Shown here: positions 1-8,800 of the stretch, in pieces
Layout: the number at the start of each line of letters is the position of its first letter
Position numbering within the stretch: the first letter of the stretch is position 1
Assembly (NCBI GenBank): GCA_020852275.1
Contig: JADZBE010000020.1
Coordinates: forward strand, 1 to 64,000
Length of the DNA: 64,000 nt
Direction: 5' to 3'
Source of the DNA: Phycisphaerales bacterium
GTDB taxonomy: Bacteria > Planctomycetota > Phycisphaerae > UBA1845
Notes under the pieces: generated by a model
What the model was told of the DNA's origin: nothing
The model's input: only the letters and a program-made list of their open reading frames with translations
The model's database searches: none
Program-made: the position numbers and the translations under genes

Positions 1-2
1 AC

Positions 3-314
3 ATGTTCCTCCTCCGCTTCACGTGTCCGCAGGAATGTCCAGAATTGCTTAAGCATCGCGCCTCAGGGGGCGCAGGAGTCGCCAAGTCCAAGGTCGCAAC
101 GTCGCTGCCCTTGGGGCGCGCCACCGTGGAATGTGCGGGCGATGCGGGCACATTTGCCCGCGGCAAACGCCTCGACGCCGAGGGCCGGGCGAAGATCAAA
201 CTGCGCAACCTCCCGCCGGGGGACTACACCTGCTCGGTCACGCGCCTGGAAGACGATGCAGGCGCTGCGGTCTGCGAAGGGCAGTTCGAGCCGCGAAGCG
301 TGACGGTCGAGTGA
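3..314 (+). CDS. C-terminal part of an unknown protein with an Ig/prealbumin-like fold pattern (probably truncated by the window edge)
   Basis: An open frame runs from the window edge to a TGA at 312-314. The first ATG is at position 3, but the frame probably starts outside the window, so the true N-terminus is unknown. The last 60 residues (GKRLDAEGRAKIKLRNLPPG, then DYTCSVTRL) have the alternating-hydrophobic look of a small beta-sandwich that carries a 'nutrient/value then PGxY' turn. That pattern is common in carboxypeptidase-regulatory-like or Ig-like domains of surface proteins. No catalytic motif is visible and I do not recognise the family. It is followed by about 470 bases of repeat-bearing spacer before kdsA, so it is not tightly coupled to that gene. 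Confidence 0.4.
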   Translation: MFLLRFTCPQECPELLKHRASGGAGVAKSKVATSLPLGRATVECAGDAGTFARGKRLDAEGRAKIKLRNLPPGDYTCSVTRLEDDAGAAVCEGQFEPRSVTVE

Positions 315-446
315 TAGAGGGTTTCATGATCGTTGCGGGGCGGCGGTGGAGCCTGTTCTCGCCGGCGCATTCGCCCGGACCACGATCGGTGGTTCGGTGG
401 TCATGGTCGGAGCGGACCGGCATGCACGGTTCGGTGTTGTGATTCG

Positions 447-464
447 CGCGGGCTGAAGCCCGCG
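447..464. repeat. Small perfect hairpin (REP-like)
   Basis: Arms CGCGGGCT and AGCCCGCG (447-454 and 457-464) are separated by GA. It lies in the 315-784 spacer, which has no convincing gene. It has no T-run, so I call it a REP-like palindrome rather than a terminator. A similar GGGGCTTCAAGCCCC hairpin occurs near 63722. Confidence 0.5.
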
Positions 465-573
465 GCTTGGTGCGGTGTTCACCCTGCATGGGGCTGTGGA
501 AGGCCGTATCCCCGTTCGAGCCGTTGTTTTTGCCTCCGTGCTCTCTCCTGAATACAATGGGTCCCTGACTTCC

Positions 574-704
574 GCGCGCGGGGTAGGGGAGGACACTGCT
601 CACAGAGCAGTGGCACGCATCCCGACGGCCTCTCGCGCGCGGGGTGGGGGCGGACACTGCTCAGAGAGCAGTGGCACGCATCTCGACGACCTCTCGCGCG
701 CGGG
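574..704. repeat. 61-bp tandem repeat, two copies plus a partial third, with an internal hairpin
   Basis: Two near-identical units start near 574 and 635 and a third start is cut off near 697. Each contains GCGCGCGGGGT, then a GGACACTGCTC...GAGCAGTGGCACGCAT segment. The ACTGCTC/GAGCAGT halves form an inverted repeat inside each unit. The array occupies the spacer just upstream of kdsA. Reading frames across it are low-complexity and look non-coding. Confidence 0.8.
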
Positions 705-784
705 ATGAGACCTGTTCTGTCGCGCGGGATGATTCCTTGTCGCCCGGATTTCGGAGTGGAACACGCACGAGGCATGAACGGCAG

Positions 785-1657
785 ATGAATCGGCTTCAAA
801 CAGCACGCATCGCGGGGATTCAGATCGGGGCGGGAAGGCCATTGGCGGTCATTGCCGGACCTTGCGTGCTCGAGTCCGCGGATCACACCATGCACTTGGC
901 CGAGGCGATCACGGACATCTGCTCCTCGCACGATCTGCCGCTGATCTTCAAGGCGAGCTTCGACAAGGCCAACCGATCGAGCGGGCGCAGCTTCCGCGGG
1001 CCGGGGCTGACGGAGGGGCTGCGCATGCTGGCGAAGGTGCGCGAGGAGTATTTGGTGCCCATCCTGTCGGACATTCACGAGCCGTCGCAGGCGCAGGCGG
1101 CGGGCGAGGTGCTGGACTGCGTGCAGATTCCGGCGTTCCTCTGCCGGCAGACGGACCTGCTGCTGGCGGCGGCGAAGACGGGGCGCTGCGTCAATGTGAA
1201 GAAGGGGCAATTCATGGCGCCGGAGGAGATGGAGCAGGCCATCGGCAAGCTGGGCGAAGGCGGGTGCCGCAACGTGCTGCTCACCGAGCGCGGGACGTTC
1301 TTCGGTTACAATCGGCTGGTCAACGACATGACGGCGATCCCGCGCATGCAGCGCTTTGCGCCGGTGGTCTTCGACGCCACGCACAGTTGCCAGATGCCCG
1401 GAGCGGGTGGGCATCAGAGCGGCGGTCAGCGCGAGTTCACGGAAACGCTGGCGCTGGCGGCGGTGGCGGCGGGCGCGGATGCGCTGTTCATGGAAGTGCA
1501 CGATAATCCGGACCACGCCAAGAGCGACCCGGCGACGGTGTATCCGCTGAGCGAGTTCGGCGCGCTGCTGTCGCGCGTGGCAAAGGTCGCGCGGCTGCTG
1601 CGGGATCCTTCCTTTGGCGCGCCGGCGGCTGCGGAGCGGCTGGCATCGGCACTGTGA
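785..1657 (+). CDS. kdsA: 3-deoxy-D-manno-octulosonate 8-phosphate synthase (KDO-8-P synthase)
   Basis: This 290-residue protein matches the usual KdsA length. Family knowledge: KdsA condenses phosphoenolpyruvate with arabinose 5-phosphate to give KDO-8-phosphate, the precursor of the lipopolysaccharide inner-core sugar, in the cytoplasm. Seen in the sequence: IAGPCVLES near residue 20, FKASFDKANRSS near 55 (PEP/phosphate binding), DIHEP near 100, LCRQTDLLLAAA near 122, VNVKKGQFMAP near 140, ERGTFFGYN near 175 and FDATHSCQMPG near 200, all KdsA signatures. The ATG at 785 is chosen because conservation begins right after it. The frame stays open upstream to 644, but that part runs through the tandem repeat and is unlike coding sequence. 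It is the only KDO gene visible here and implies an LPS-bearing outer membrane. Confidence 0.96.
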   Translation: MNRLQTARIAGIQIGAGRPLAVIAGPCVLESADHTMHLAEAITDICSSHDLPLIFKASFDKANRSSGRSFRGPGLTEGLRMLAKVREEYLVPILSDIHEPSQAQAAGEVLDCVQIPAFLCRQTDLLLAAAKTGRCVNVKKGQFMAPEEMEQAIGKLGEGGCRNVLLTERGTFFGYNRLVNDMTAIPRMQRFAPVVFDATHSCQMPGAGGHQSGGQREFTETLALAAVAAGADALFMEVHDNPDHAKSDPATVYPLSEFGALLSRVAKVARLLRDPSFGAPAAAERLASAL

Positions 1658-1699
1658 TCCGCTGATCCGAGTCGCGCTCTTGATGAGGCGGAGCGCGGC

Positions 1700-1726
1700 A
1701 AAAACCCCTCACTTGCGTGAGGGGTT
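1700..1726 (-). terminator. Strong hairpin between convergent genes, Rho-independent type
   Basis: A perfect 10-bp stem (1703-1712 with 1717-1726) has a 4-base loop. Read on the minus strand the stem is followed by TTTTT (1700-1704), so it fits best as the terminator of the cytochrome gene ending at 1776. It may also stop transcription coming from kdsA. Confidence 0.8.
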
Positions 1727-1775
1727 CTGATGCTGCGCCATACGATTCTTCTGACTCGTTACGCGGGCGTGCGGA

Positions 1776-3170
1776 TCAAAGCCCCAACCCCGTCAGAAGT
1801 TCGTCTGCCTTCTCGAGCATGTCACGGACGTAATCCGGGTTGTGGAGTCCAAGGCTCCCGTCCTCGAGTGCGTAGTAGTAGAGGAAGCGAATCTGCTTGA
1901 CCTCGTCGGAGATCAGCGCCTGACCCTCCTCGTCCGGGCCGCCGTTGGCGACGTATTCCCATTCCGCCGGGTCGCCGAGACGCTCCCGGATGTCGTCAAG
2001 CCGGGACTGAATCTCCGTCTGAAGCGTAGTCAGCACGGCGACGGCCTGGTCCTCATTCGGATGGCAGCCCGAGTTCACGCAGCCCGCCGTGTTGACGCCG
2101 AAGTCGTGGCCGCTGATGGCCGGCGCCTCCTCGCTCTCAAAATCCTGTCGGTACATATGGCATGTCGCGCACTGCTCCGCGGCGAAGGAATGGACAGAGA
2201 CGCGGCTGAGGACGAGGACATCGGAATCCTCATCAGGCAACGGCATCTCGCCCACGTATACGTTGGCCTGGTTGGACGGGTGCGTCGGGCGCGAAGTCGT
2301 CTGCCAGGTGCGACCGCGGTCGTGGTGGCACTGCCCGCAGAGATTGAACCGCTCCTTGTTGGTGGCATCCTCGATCGTGTTGGAAGGCGTGGGGTTGGCG
2401 ATTTCCGGGTAACGAAGCTGGTAGTCGCGGCCATCCTCCGGCAGCGGGGCATTGCCCGTCTGGGCGTGGGGGTCGTGACAGATGGCGCACGTAATTGGGG
2501 TCATTTCCTCAGCCGTGCGTCCCGCGAGATAGTCGTCGGCGACCGTTTCCTCATTGATAATGGCCAAGTAGCGGAAGTCGCCGGAATGGCAGTTGCCGCA
2601 GTTGTTAAGTGCCGCACCTGCGGCGAACTCTTCGACCAAGGTTTCGTTCAGGGCTGCGTGGCCCGATCCCTCCCACTGCTCGAAGTTGGGATGATGCTCA
2701 CCCTGATGGCACGTGCCGCAGAGATTGGACGAGATGCTGATCGTTGGGCGCTTGCTCTCATCGCCGATGTCGTTCACGTGATCGCCGCCCGGACCGTGAC
2801 AGTTTTCGCATTGCACGCCGGCGAGGCCGTTGGTGGTGGCGCGATCGACGAAGCCGCCTTCCTCGCCGAAACCGACCGTGTGGCAGCCGAGGCACGCGGC
2901 GTTGGCGCCCTGCCCGATGGCTTCGAGTGTTTCGAGCGCTCCGGCGTGGAGCGTGGCGGTCCAGTCCTCATGGATGGTGACGTGGCATTCGGAACACTTC
3001 GAGGCGCCCACGTATTTCCCGGTCAAACCGCTGTTGCCGTTCGCGTTGTCATTGGCATTATCGGGTGGAGGGGTTGAACCGGGGCACCCGATCAGCAGGC
3101 CCAGCATGAGCGCCAAACCCGTTCCGCACGTGAGGACGACCCAAGCCCGAAGGTCTCTAGACTTCAACAT
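1776..3170 (-). CDS. Nonaheme cytochrome c lipoprotein, cytochrome c554-like
   Basis: The protein has 464 residues. A signal peptide ends in a lipobox (LIGC, Cys29), so it is probably a lipoprotein anchored in a membrane and facing the periplasm. It is followed by an Asn/Asp/Gly-rich linker. Eight CxxCH heme-binding motifs are visible (CSECH at about 59, then CLGCH, CENCH, CGTCH, CGNCH, CAICH, CGQCH, CATCH), plus a ninth, unusual CX4CH (CVNSGCH). The KYVGASKCSECH start resembles cytochrome c554-type multiheme proteins, which carry electrons in periplasmic redox chains; the partner here is not known. The ATG at 3170 has a good AGGAGA ribosome site at 3179-3184. It is divergent from the NapC-type cytochrome at 3922, so the two may form one electron route (inference). 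Confidence 0.88.
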   Translation of the reverse strand: MLKSRDLRAWVVLTCGTGLALMLGLLIGCPGSTPPPDNANDNANGNSGLTGKYVGASKCSECHVTIHEDWTATLHAGALETLEAIGQGANAACLGCHTVGFGEEGGFVDRATTNGLAGVQCENCHGPGGDHVNDIGDESKRPTISISSNLCGTCHQGEHHPNFEQWEGSGHAALNETLVEEFAAGAALNNCGNCHSGDFRYLAIINEETVADDYLAGRTAEEMTPITCAICHDPHAQTGNAPLPEDGRDYQLRYPEIANPTPSNTIEDATNKERFNLCGQCHHDRGRTWQTTSRPTHPSNQANVYVGEMPLPDEDSDVLVLSRVSVHSFAAEQCATCHMYRQDFESEEAPAISGHDFGVNTAGCVNSGCHPNEDQAVAVLTTLQTEIQSRLDDIRERLGDPAEWEYVANGGPDEEGQALISDEVKQIRFLYYYALEDGSLGLHNPDYVRDMLEKADELLTGLGL

Positions 3171-3184
3171 CCCTGATTTCTCCT

Positions 3185-3921
3185 GCGGTAATAGAACCGA
3201 CTACGCGACCCGCCCCTGACGAGGTCGCATCATGCCGACGGTCTGTCGCTTGTCCAGCCCCCGCCGTTGAGAAGTCGCCCGACCTCAATGAAGCGTGCGA
3301 CGCTGGTGGAGGCGCCCTCGCTGCACTTCGTTCGGTTTCCACGGCGCTCCAGCTTGCGTGCCCTGAAGCCCGCATCGCACTTGCCTGCATCACATACGCT
3401 GACGAGTGGGATCCCGCCGCCTCGATGCAGATGCGGACTTGCGTCTGCACGGGAAGCACAGCGGAGAGGCGGAGTCCGGCGCGGCGATGGTGCTACATTC
3501 ATATATAACTATCGGCCGTTTTGCCCATGGGATTTGGACGAAGGTCCCATCCCAGCGGGGCGTCTGGGCTGACTGGTGAGCGATTTAGCGCAGGCTTATG
3601 CTATGGGGGACGCAATGACGTCGTGCGTGAGCAGGAAGGAGTGCTACATTCGAGCACGATGTCGCAGCCTGGGGGGCGCTAAGCGGCTTCAGTGTGGCGT
3701 GCAGGGAGGGGGGAGGGCGCGTCGGAGAGCTTCCCACCCACCAGCCCGCTCCTTGCAGCGGAGGAACACCCGCAGGAAAGCCGGTGCCCCCACCGGGGAC
3801 GGATTCAGCCCAGGACTGCCAGAACCCATGACCTGCCCGCGCGGCCGAGGGGGGGCGCTGCGGCACGGATTGTGATCCGCATGGTTTGAGGAAGTCGGCA
3901 AACTCGTTCGGAGCTTTGGAC
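3185..3921. other. Long spacer between divergent cytochrome genes
   Basis: This spacer of about 740 bases has no convincing gene. Open frames are short, mutually overlapping and lack family signatures. It must hold the promoters of both cytochrome genes. An 11-base direct repeat, GTGCTACATTC, occurs near 3490 and again near 3642. The first copy is followed by an AT-rich stretch (ATATATAACTAT) that stands out in this GC-rich DNA and could be promoter sequence. Confidence 0.5.
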
Positions 3922-5538
3922 ATGTCAGATGCAGAAGGAACTCCCACAGGCGAGGCCCCCAGATTGTCTACATCGTCGCCGGGCGCGCCCATCTGGAACA
4001 ATTTCATCAGCCTCGCGGGGCTGTTCATCATCGTCGCGGCGATCATCCTGCTGCTGACGTTCGGCCTGTTCACGGTCATTTCGCCCTCGGCCAACCCGTA
4101 CATCGACATCATCGGGCTGATGGTGCTGCCGGGGATTCTCGTGGTGGGGATGGTGCTGACGCCGCTGGGTCTGGTGCTCCGGCGTCGCAAGCTGCTGCGG
4201 GCGGATCCCACGCTGAAGCTGCGTCTGGGTCTGCCGCGCATCGACCTGAATGACGCGCGGCAGCGCAAGGCCGTCACGGTGTTTCTGGCGCTGACGCTGC
4301 TGATGCTGCCGGTGCTGGGAGTCAGCGGCTATCACGGGTACCACTTCACCGAGACGTCTTCTTTCTGCGGGCTGACGTGCCACACGGTGATGGAACCCCA
4401 GTACGCCGCCTATGAGCAATCGCCGCACGCGCGGGTGCCCTGCGCGGAGTGCCACATCGGGTCCGGCGCCGGCTGGTTCGTGAAAGCGAAGTTGTCCGGC
4501 GTGCGACAGGTGCTGGCCGTGTGGCTGGAAAGTTATTCCAAGCCGATTCCCTCGGCGATCACGGAGCTGCGCCCGGCGCGGGACACGTGCGAGGAATGTC
4601 ACTGGCCCGCGAAGTTCTTTGGTTCGCAGCTTCGGACGCGCGTGCACTTCTCTCCGGACGAGGAGAACACCCGGCGCGAAGTGCGCATGATGCTCAAGAT
4701 CGGCGGAGCGGACGAACTGCTGGGCCGGGCGGAGGGCATCCACTGGCACATGGCGCTGGAGCGGCAGATCGAGTACATCGCCGTGGACGAGGGGCTGCAG
4801 GACGTTCCCTGGGTGCGGATGACGGACCACGACGGGCGCCAGACCGTGTTCCGGTCGGACGGGCGGTCGCACGACGAGCCTCCGCCGGCAGGGATCATCC
4901 GTTCGGTGGACTGCATGGATTGCCACAATCGTGCGGCGCACCTCTTCCGTCCGCCGTACGAGTCGGTGGACCTCTTCCTGGACATCGGGCGCATCGACCC
5001 GTCGCTGCCGTTTATCAAGCGCGAGGCCGTGGCGCTGCTGACGGGCAAGTACGCCGACAACGACGACGCGGCGGCGCGGATTCGATCGGGCGTAAAGTCC
5101 TTTTACGAAAAGGAGTATCCGCAGATCGCCGCATCAAAGGCGGCGGCCATCGAGAACACGATCACCGCGATCGAGGACATCTACGATCATACGTTCTTCC
5201 CGGCCATGAAGGTGGACTGGAAGACGTATCCGGAGAACGTGGGGCACATGTACTCCGCCGGGTGCTTCCGTTGCCATGACGGCAAGCACGTCAGCGCGGA
5301 CGGGGCGCAGATTTCCTCGGATTGCAGCGTGTGCCACACCTTCTTCAACAAAGTGGAAGACGAGGAGAGCACGTACACCGAAGGGTCGTTCACGCATTCG
5401 ATGAATCTGTTTCCCCATCCGACGCTGCGCTGCGAGCAGTGCCACACGGGCGGACGGCTGCCGCTGTGCCGCGAATGCCACCAGTCCGGCGAGTGGCTCG
5501 ATCAGCAGGGCAAGGAGCGCTTCGAGCCGCGCCCATGA
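3922..5538 (+). CDS. NapC/NirT-family octaheme membrane cytochrome c (quinol dehydrogenase type)
   Basis: The protein has 538 residues. Two hydrophobic helices near the N-terminus (about 25-55 and 65-90) and a third near 120-140 precede a heme-rich periplasmic part. Heme motifs are CGLTCH (a CX3CH variant, followed by TVMEP), CAECH, CEECH, CMDCH, CFRCH, CSVCH, CEQCH and CRECH. The block of CX3CH-TVMEP, then SPHARVPCAECH and WFVKAKLSGVRQV, matches the NapC/NirT superfamily, including ImcH-like inner-membrane cytochromes, which oxidise menaquinol and pass electrons to periplasmic multiheme proteins. ATG 3922 is preferred over an upstream TTG at 3886 because GGAG lies 8 bases before it. The natural electron acceptor could be the c554-like lipoprotein encoded divergently (inference). 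Confidence 0.88.
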   Translation: MSDAEGTPTGEAPRLSTSSPGAPIWNNFISLAGLFIIVAAIILLLTFGLFTVISPSANPYIDIIGLMVLPGILVVGMVLTPLGLVLRRRKLLRADPTLKLRLGLPRIDLNDARQRKAVTVFLALTLLMLPVLGVSGYHGYHFTETSSFCGLTCHTVMEPQYAAYEQSPHARVPCAECHIGSGAGWFVKAKLSGVRQVLAVWLESYSKPIPSAITELRPARDTCEECHWPAKFFGSQLRTRVHFSPDEENTRREVRMMLKIGGADELLGRAEGIHWHMALERQIEYIAVDEGLQDVPWVRMTDHDGRQTVFRSDGRSHDEPPPAGIIRSVDCMDCHNRAAHLFRPPYESVDLFLDIGRIDPSLPFIKREAVALLTGKYADNDDAAARIRSGVKSFYEKEYPQIAASKAAAIENTITAIEDIYDHTFFPAMKVDWKTYPENVGHMYSAGCFRCHDGKHVSADGAQISSDCSVCHTFFNKVEDEESTYTEGSFTHSMNLFPHPTLRCEQCHTGGRLPLCRECHQSGEWLDQQGKERFEPRP

Positions 5539-5583
5539 GAGTCGCGCCCGTGAGAGCCGCGCCCGTGAGAGTCGCGCCCGCAT
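5525..5583. repeat. 15-bp tandem repeat overlapping the 3' end of the NapC-type gene
   Basis: About four copies of AG(C/T)CGCGCCCGTGAG lie end to end. The first copy encodes the last residues of the cytochrome (FEPRP then TGA), so the array begins inside the coding sequence and continues past the stop. The unit is the arm sequence of the dispersed GAGCCGCG repeat family seen at 31980, 36141 and 55177. Confidence 0.8.
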
Positions 5584-5648
5584 CCAGCGCACTTGCGGGC
5601 CGCCTTGGATCGCGCGGGTCTGCCTTGGATGGCGCGGGTCCGCTTTGG

Positions 5649-5728
5649 GTGGCATGGTCTACGGTACTCCGTTGACCATGCTCTTGCCTCGCTCGCCACG
5701 GTCAGGCGAGTACGCCACACCGTGCCAC
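5649..5728. repeat. 80-bp palindromic dispersed repeat, copy 1 (GTGGCAYGGTC family)
   Basis: It starts with GTGGCATGGTC and ends with CACCGTGCCAC, forming imperfect terminal inverted repeats. A second copy of exactly the same length lies at 51243-51322 and differs at about 12 of 80 positions by eye. It sits in the 5539-5882 spacer, which holds no gene. Confidence 0.8.
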
Positions 5729-5882
5729 CCGTTCGGCGAGTCGTGGAATGCGGTTGCCCTGCGATTTCACCTGCCTGAGGTCTCGTTAGCTTGACGCAGC
5801 CGGGCGGATTATACTCGTGGCCCACGGAACCCACCCGGGCGACTCGGCGTGGGCGCGCGGGCGGTCCGCCAGTTTGGAATAC

Positions 5883-8800
5883 ATGAGTCATACGCAGAAT
5901 CAGCCCATGCAGCGCATCGCCGATCGGTGGAGGGGGCGTCAGGTGCTCGTCACCGGCTCGACGGGTTTTCTGGCGAAAGTCTTCGTCGAGAAGATGCTGC
6001 GCTGCGTGGATACCGTCGGGGGAGTACATCTCCTCGTGCGACCGCGCGCCGACGGTCGCGCGCCGCGGCAGCGCGTCGTTCAGGAAGTGCTCGGCTCGAC
6101 GGCTTTCGACCGCCTGCGCGCGACGCTGGGCGACCGGTTTGCGCGACTGTGCGAGGAGAAGGTCCACGTCGTCGCCGGCGATCTGACGCGCGAGCGGTTC
6201 GGGCTTGCGGTTGACGAGTACCAGGCGCTGGCGGACCGGGTCGACGTGGTGGTCAACAGCGCCGCGACGGTGACGTTTGATGAGCGGCTGGACCTGGCGC
6301 TGGAGCTGAACACATTCGGTCCGCAGCGGCTGCTCGCGTTCGCACGCGACGCGGGAAACGTGCCGTTTCTGCACGTTTCGACGTGCTACGTGTGCGGGAT
6401 CCGGCGAGACGTGGTGGTGGAGGACTTCAGCGCGCCGGAGCAGGCGCGGGAAGCGCTGCCGCGCGATCCGAAGACGGGCGGTTTCGACCTCGATGCCGTC
6501 GTGGAGTCCCTGCGCGCCACTTGCACGGAGATCGTCGGGCGGTACGACGGTGAAAACGAGCGCTGCCGCCGGGAGCTGATCGAGGCGGGCATGAGCGCCG
6601 CCCGGCGCAGCGGCTGGAACGACACGTACACGTTCACCAAGTGGCTGGGCGAGCAGTTCCTCGTCCGCAGCCGCGGGCAGGTTCCGCTGGCGATCCTGCG
6701 TCCAGCCATTATCGAGGGCGGCTTTGACGAACCTTCTCCGGGGTGGATCGACGGGATGCGCATGGCGGATCCGCTGCTGGTGGCCTACGGACGCGGCAAG
6801 CTGAAGAATTTTCCGGCGCACCCGGATGTTCCCCTGGACCTGATCCCGGTGGACTTCGTGGCCGGCGCGATGGTGGCCGCCGCGCCGCTTGAGGCGCGCG
6901 GGGGCGACGGCGTGCCGGTGTATCACTGCGCGTCGAGCGATCGCAACCCGATGCTGATCCGCCAGTTCACGGGCTACATGCACGAAGGGTTTCACCACCG
7001 CCCGCTGACGGACGACGATCATCGTCCGGTGTTCCCCGCCCCGCTGGAGTTGATCGACGGCGAGGATTTCCGCAAGTACTGGGAACGGCGGCTGGCGCGC
7101 GTGGAGAGCGCGAAGACGTGGCTGGGGCGGCTGCACATCAAGGGGGAGCTGGGGCGCAAGGTGTCGATGGCGCGTCGCTCGATCGAGCAGCTTCTTTATT
7201 TCGGGCAGATTTACACCTCATACACGCATCTCGACGTACGCTTCGCGTGCGACGCCACGGAGGGGCTGCTGGAGAAGCTGCACCCGGACGACGCGCGCGA
7301 CTTCGCGTTTGACGTCCGCAAGCTGGACTGGGCGGAGTACATCGTCCACCGGCACATTCCCGGTCTGCGCAACTACGTCCTCGGCGCGGGGGCGGAGCCC
7401 AGCGCCCGGCTCGTCGCGGCGGAGGGCAGGACCGCGCTGAAGGCGGGAGAATCGCTGCGCACGGAAAGCCTGTTCGAGGCGTTCAGCAATGTCGCCCGCG
7501 TGTATCCCGACAAGCCGGCGCTTCAGGTGCTGCGCGAGAAGAAGTGGGTGCGCTACACCTACGACGACGCCCTGCGCGCCACGGGCGTCATCATGCGCCG
7601 GCTGGAGGAGCGCGGGCTGGTCGCGGGCGATCGCGTCGCGCTCTGCGCGGAGAACGGTCCGGAGTGGGGGCTGACGTTCCTGGCGCTGATGCGCGCGGGG
7701 ATGACGGCGATTCCGCTGGACCCGCAGCTTCGCGGGGAGGACGCGTGGGCGTCCACGCGGTTCGCGCAAGGCAAGTTGATGTGCGCCGGGCGGACGACGC
7801 TGGAGAAGCTGGAGCAGTCGCGCGGAGGCGGTGATGCGCCGCTGGCACTGCTGGCGGACCCGTTCGTGCCCCCGCCGGGCGCCAGCCGCGACGCCGGTCC
7901 CGACGCTCATCCCATCAGCGGCTCGGAGCTGGCGTCCATCCTGTTCACCAGCGGCACGACCGTTGCCCCCAAGGCCGTGCAGCTTACGCATCGCAATTTC
8001 ATCGCCAACGCGCGGGCGCTGCTGGAGCGGCATCCGCTGCGTCCGACGGACGAGTTCCTGTCCGTTCTGCCGATTTATCATGCGTTCGAGTTCACGGGCG
8101 GGTTTCTGGCGCCGCTCGCCTGCGGGGCGACGATCACCTACCTCGACCAGCTCAAAGGCCCGGAAATCGTGGCCGCGATGCAGTCCACGGGCACGACGGT
8201 CATGCTCGTCGTCCCGCGCATTCTGCGGATGTTCTACGACTCGGTGCTCAAGAACGTCGCGCTGGCGGGGAAGTTCAAGCGATTCCTGTTCCGCGCCTCC
8301 GAGCGCGTGTCCGACTGGACGGGGCGGCGCTACGGGCGCGTGCTCTTTGCGCCGATCCACCGGCAGTTCGGCGGGCGGCTGCGCATGTTCGTCTCCGGCG
8401 GCTCGGCGCTGGACGCCGAACTCTTCCACGCCTTCCGCCGCTGGGGATTCCCGGTGTGCGAGGGCTACGGCCTGACGGAGACGGCGCCCGTGCTGACCGT
8501 CAGCACGCTGGACTCGGCCAGGCCCGGATCGGTGGGGACGCCGCTGTGCAACGTCGAGCTGGAGATCCGGCATCAGAATCTCGAAGGCATCGGCGAGGTC
8601 TGGGTGCGCGGACCGAGCTGCACCAGCGGCTACGCGTCGAACAAGGAGGCGACCGACGAACTGGTGGTGGACGGGTGGCTGCGCACCGGCGACCTCGGCT
8701 GGCAGGATTCGGTGGGCAACCTGTATCTCACGGGGCGGGCGAAGGATTTGATCGTCACGTCCTCCGGCAAGAACGTGTACCCGGACGAGGTCGAGTTCCG

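Noticed and set aside
315-784. Short open frames in the spacer before kdsA
   Set aside because: They run through a tandem repeat and hairpins and are low in complexity, with no ribosome sites or family signatures.
3185-3921. Small genes between the two cytochromes
   Set aside because: Several overlapping frames of about 70-100 codons exist on both strands, but none has a motif, good ribosome site or consistent codon use.
5502-7136. Long open frame on the minus strand opposite the fusion enzyme
   Set aside because: It mirrors the GC-rich coding strand of a gene with many intact family motifs. It has low-complexity Arg/His/Pro composition and no family signature.
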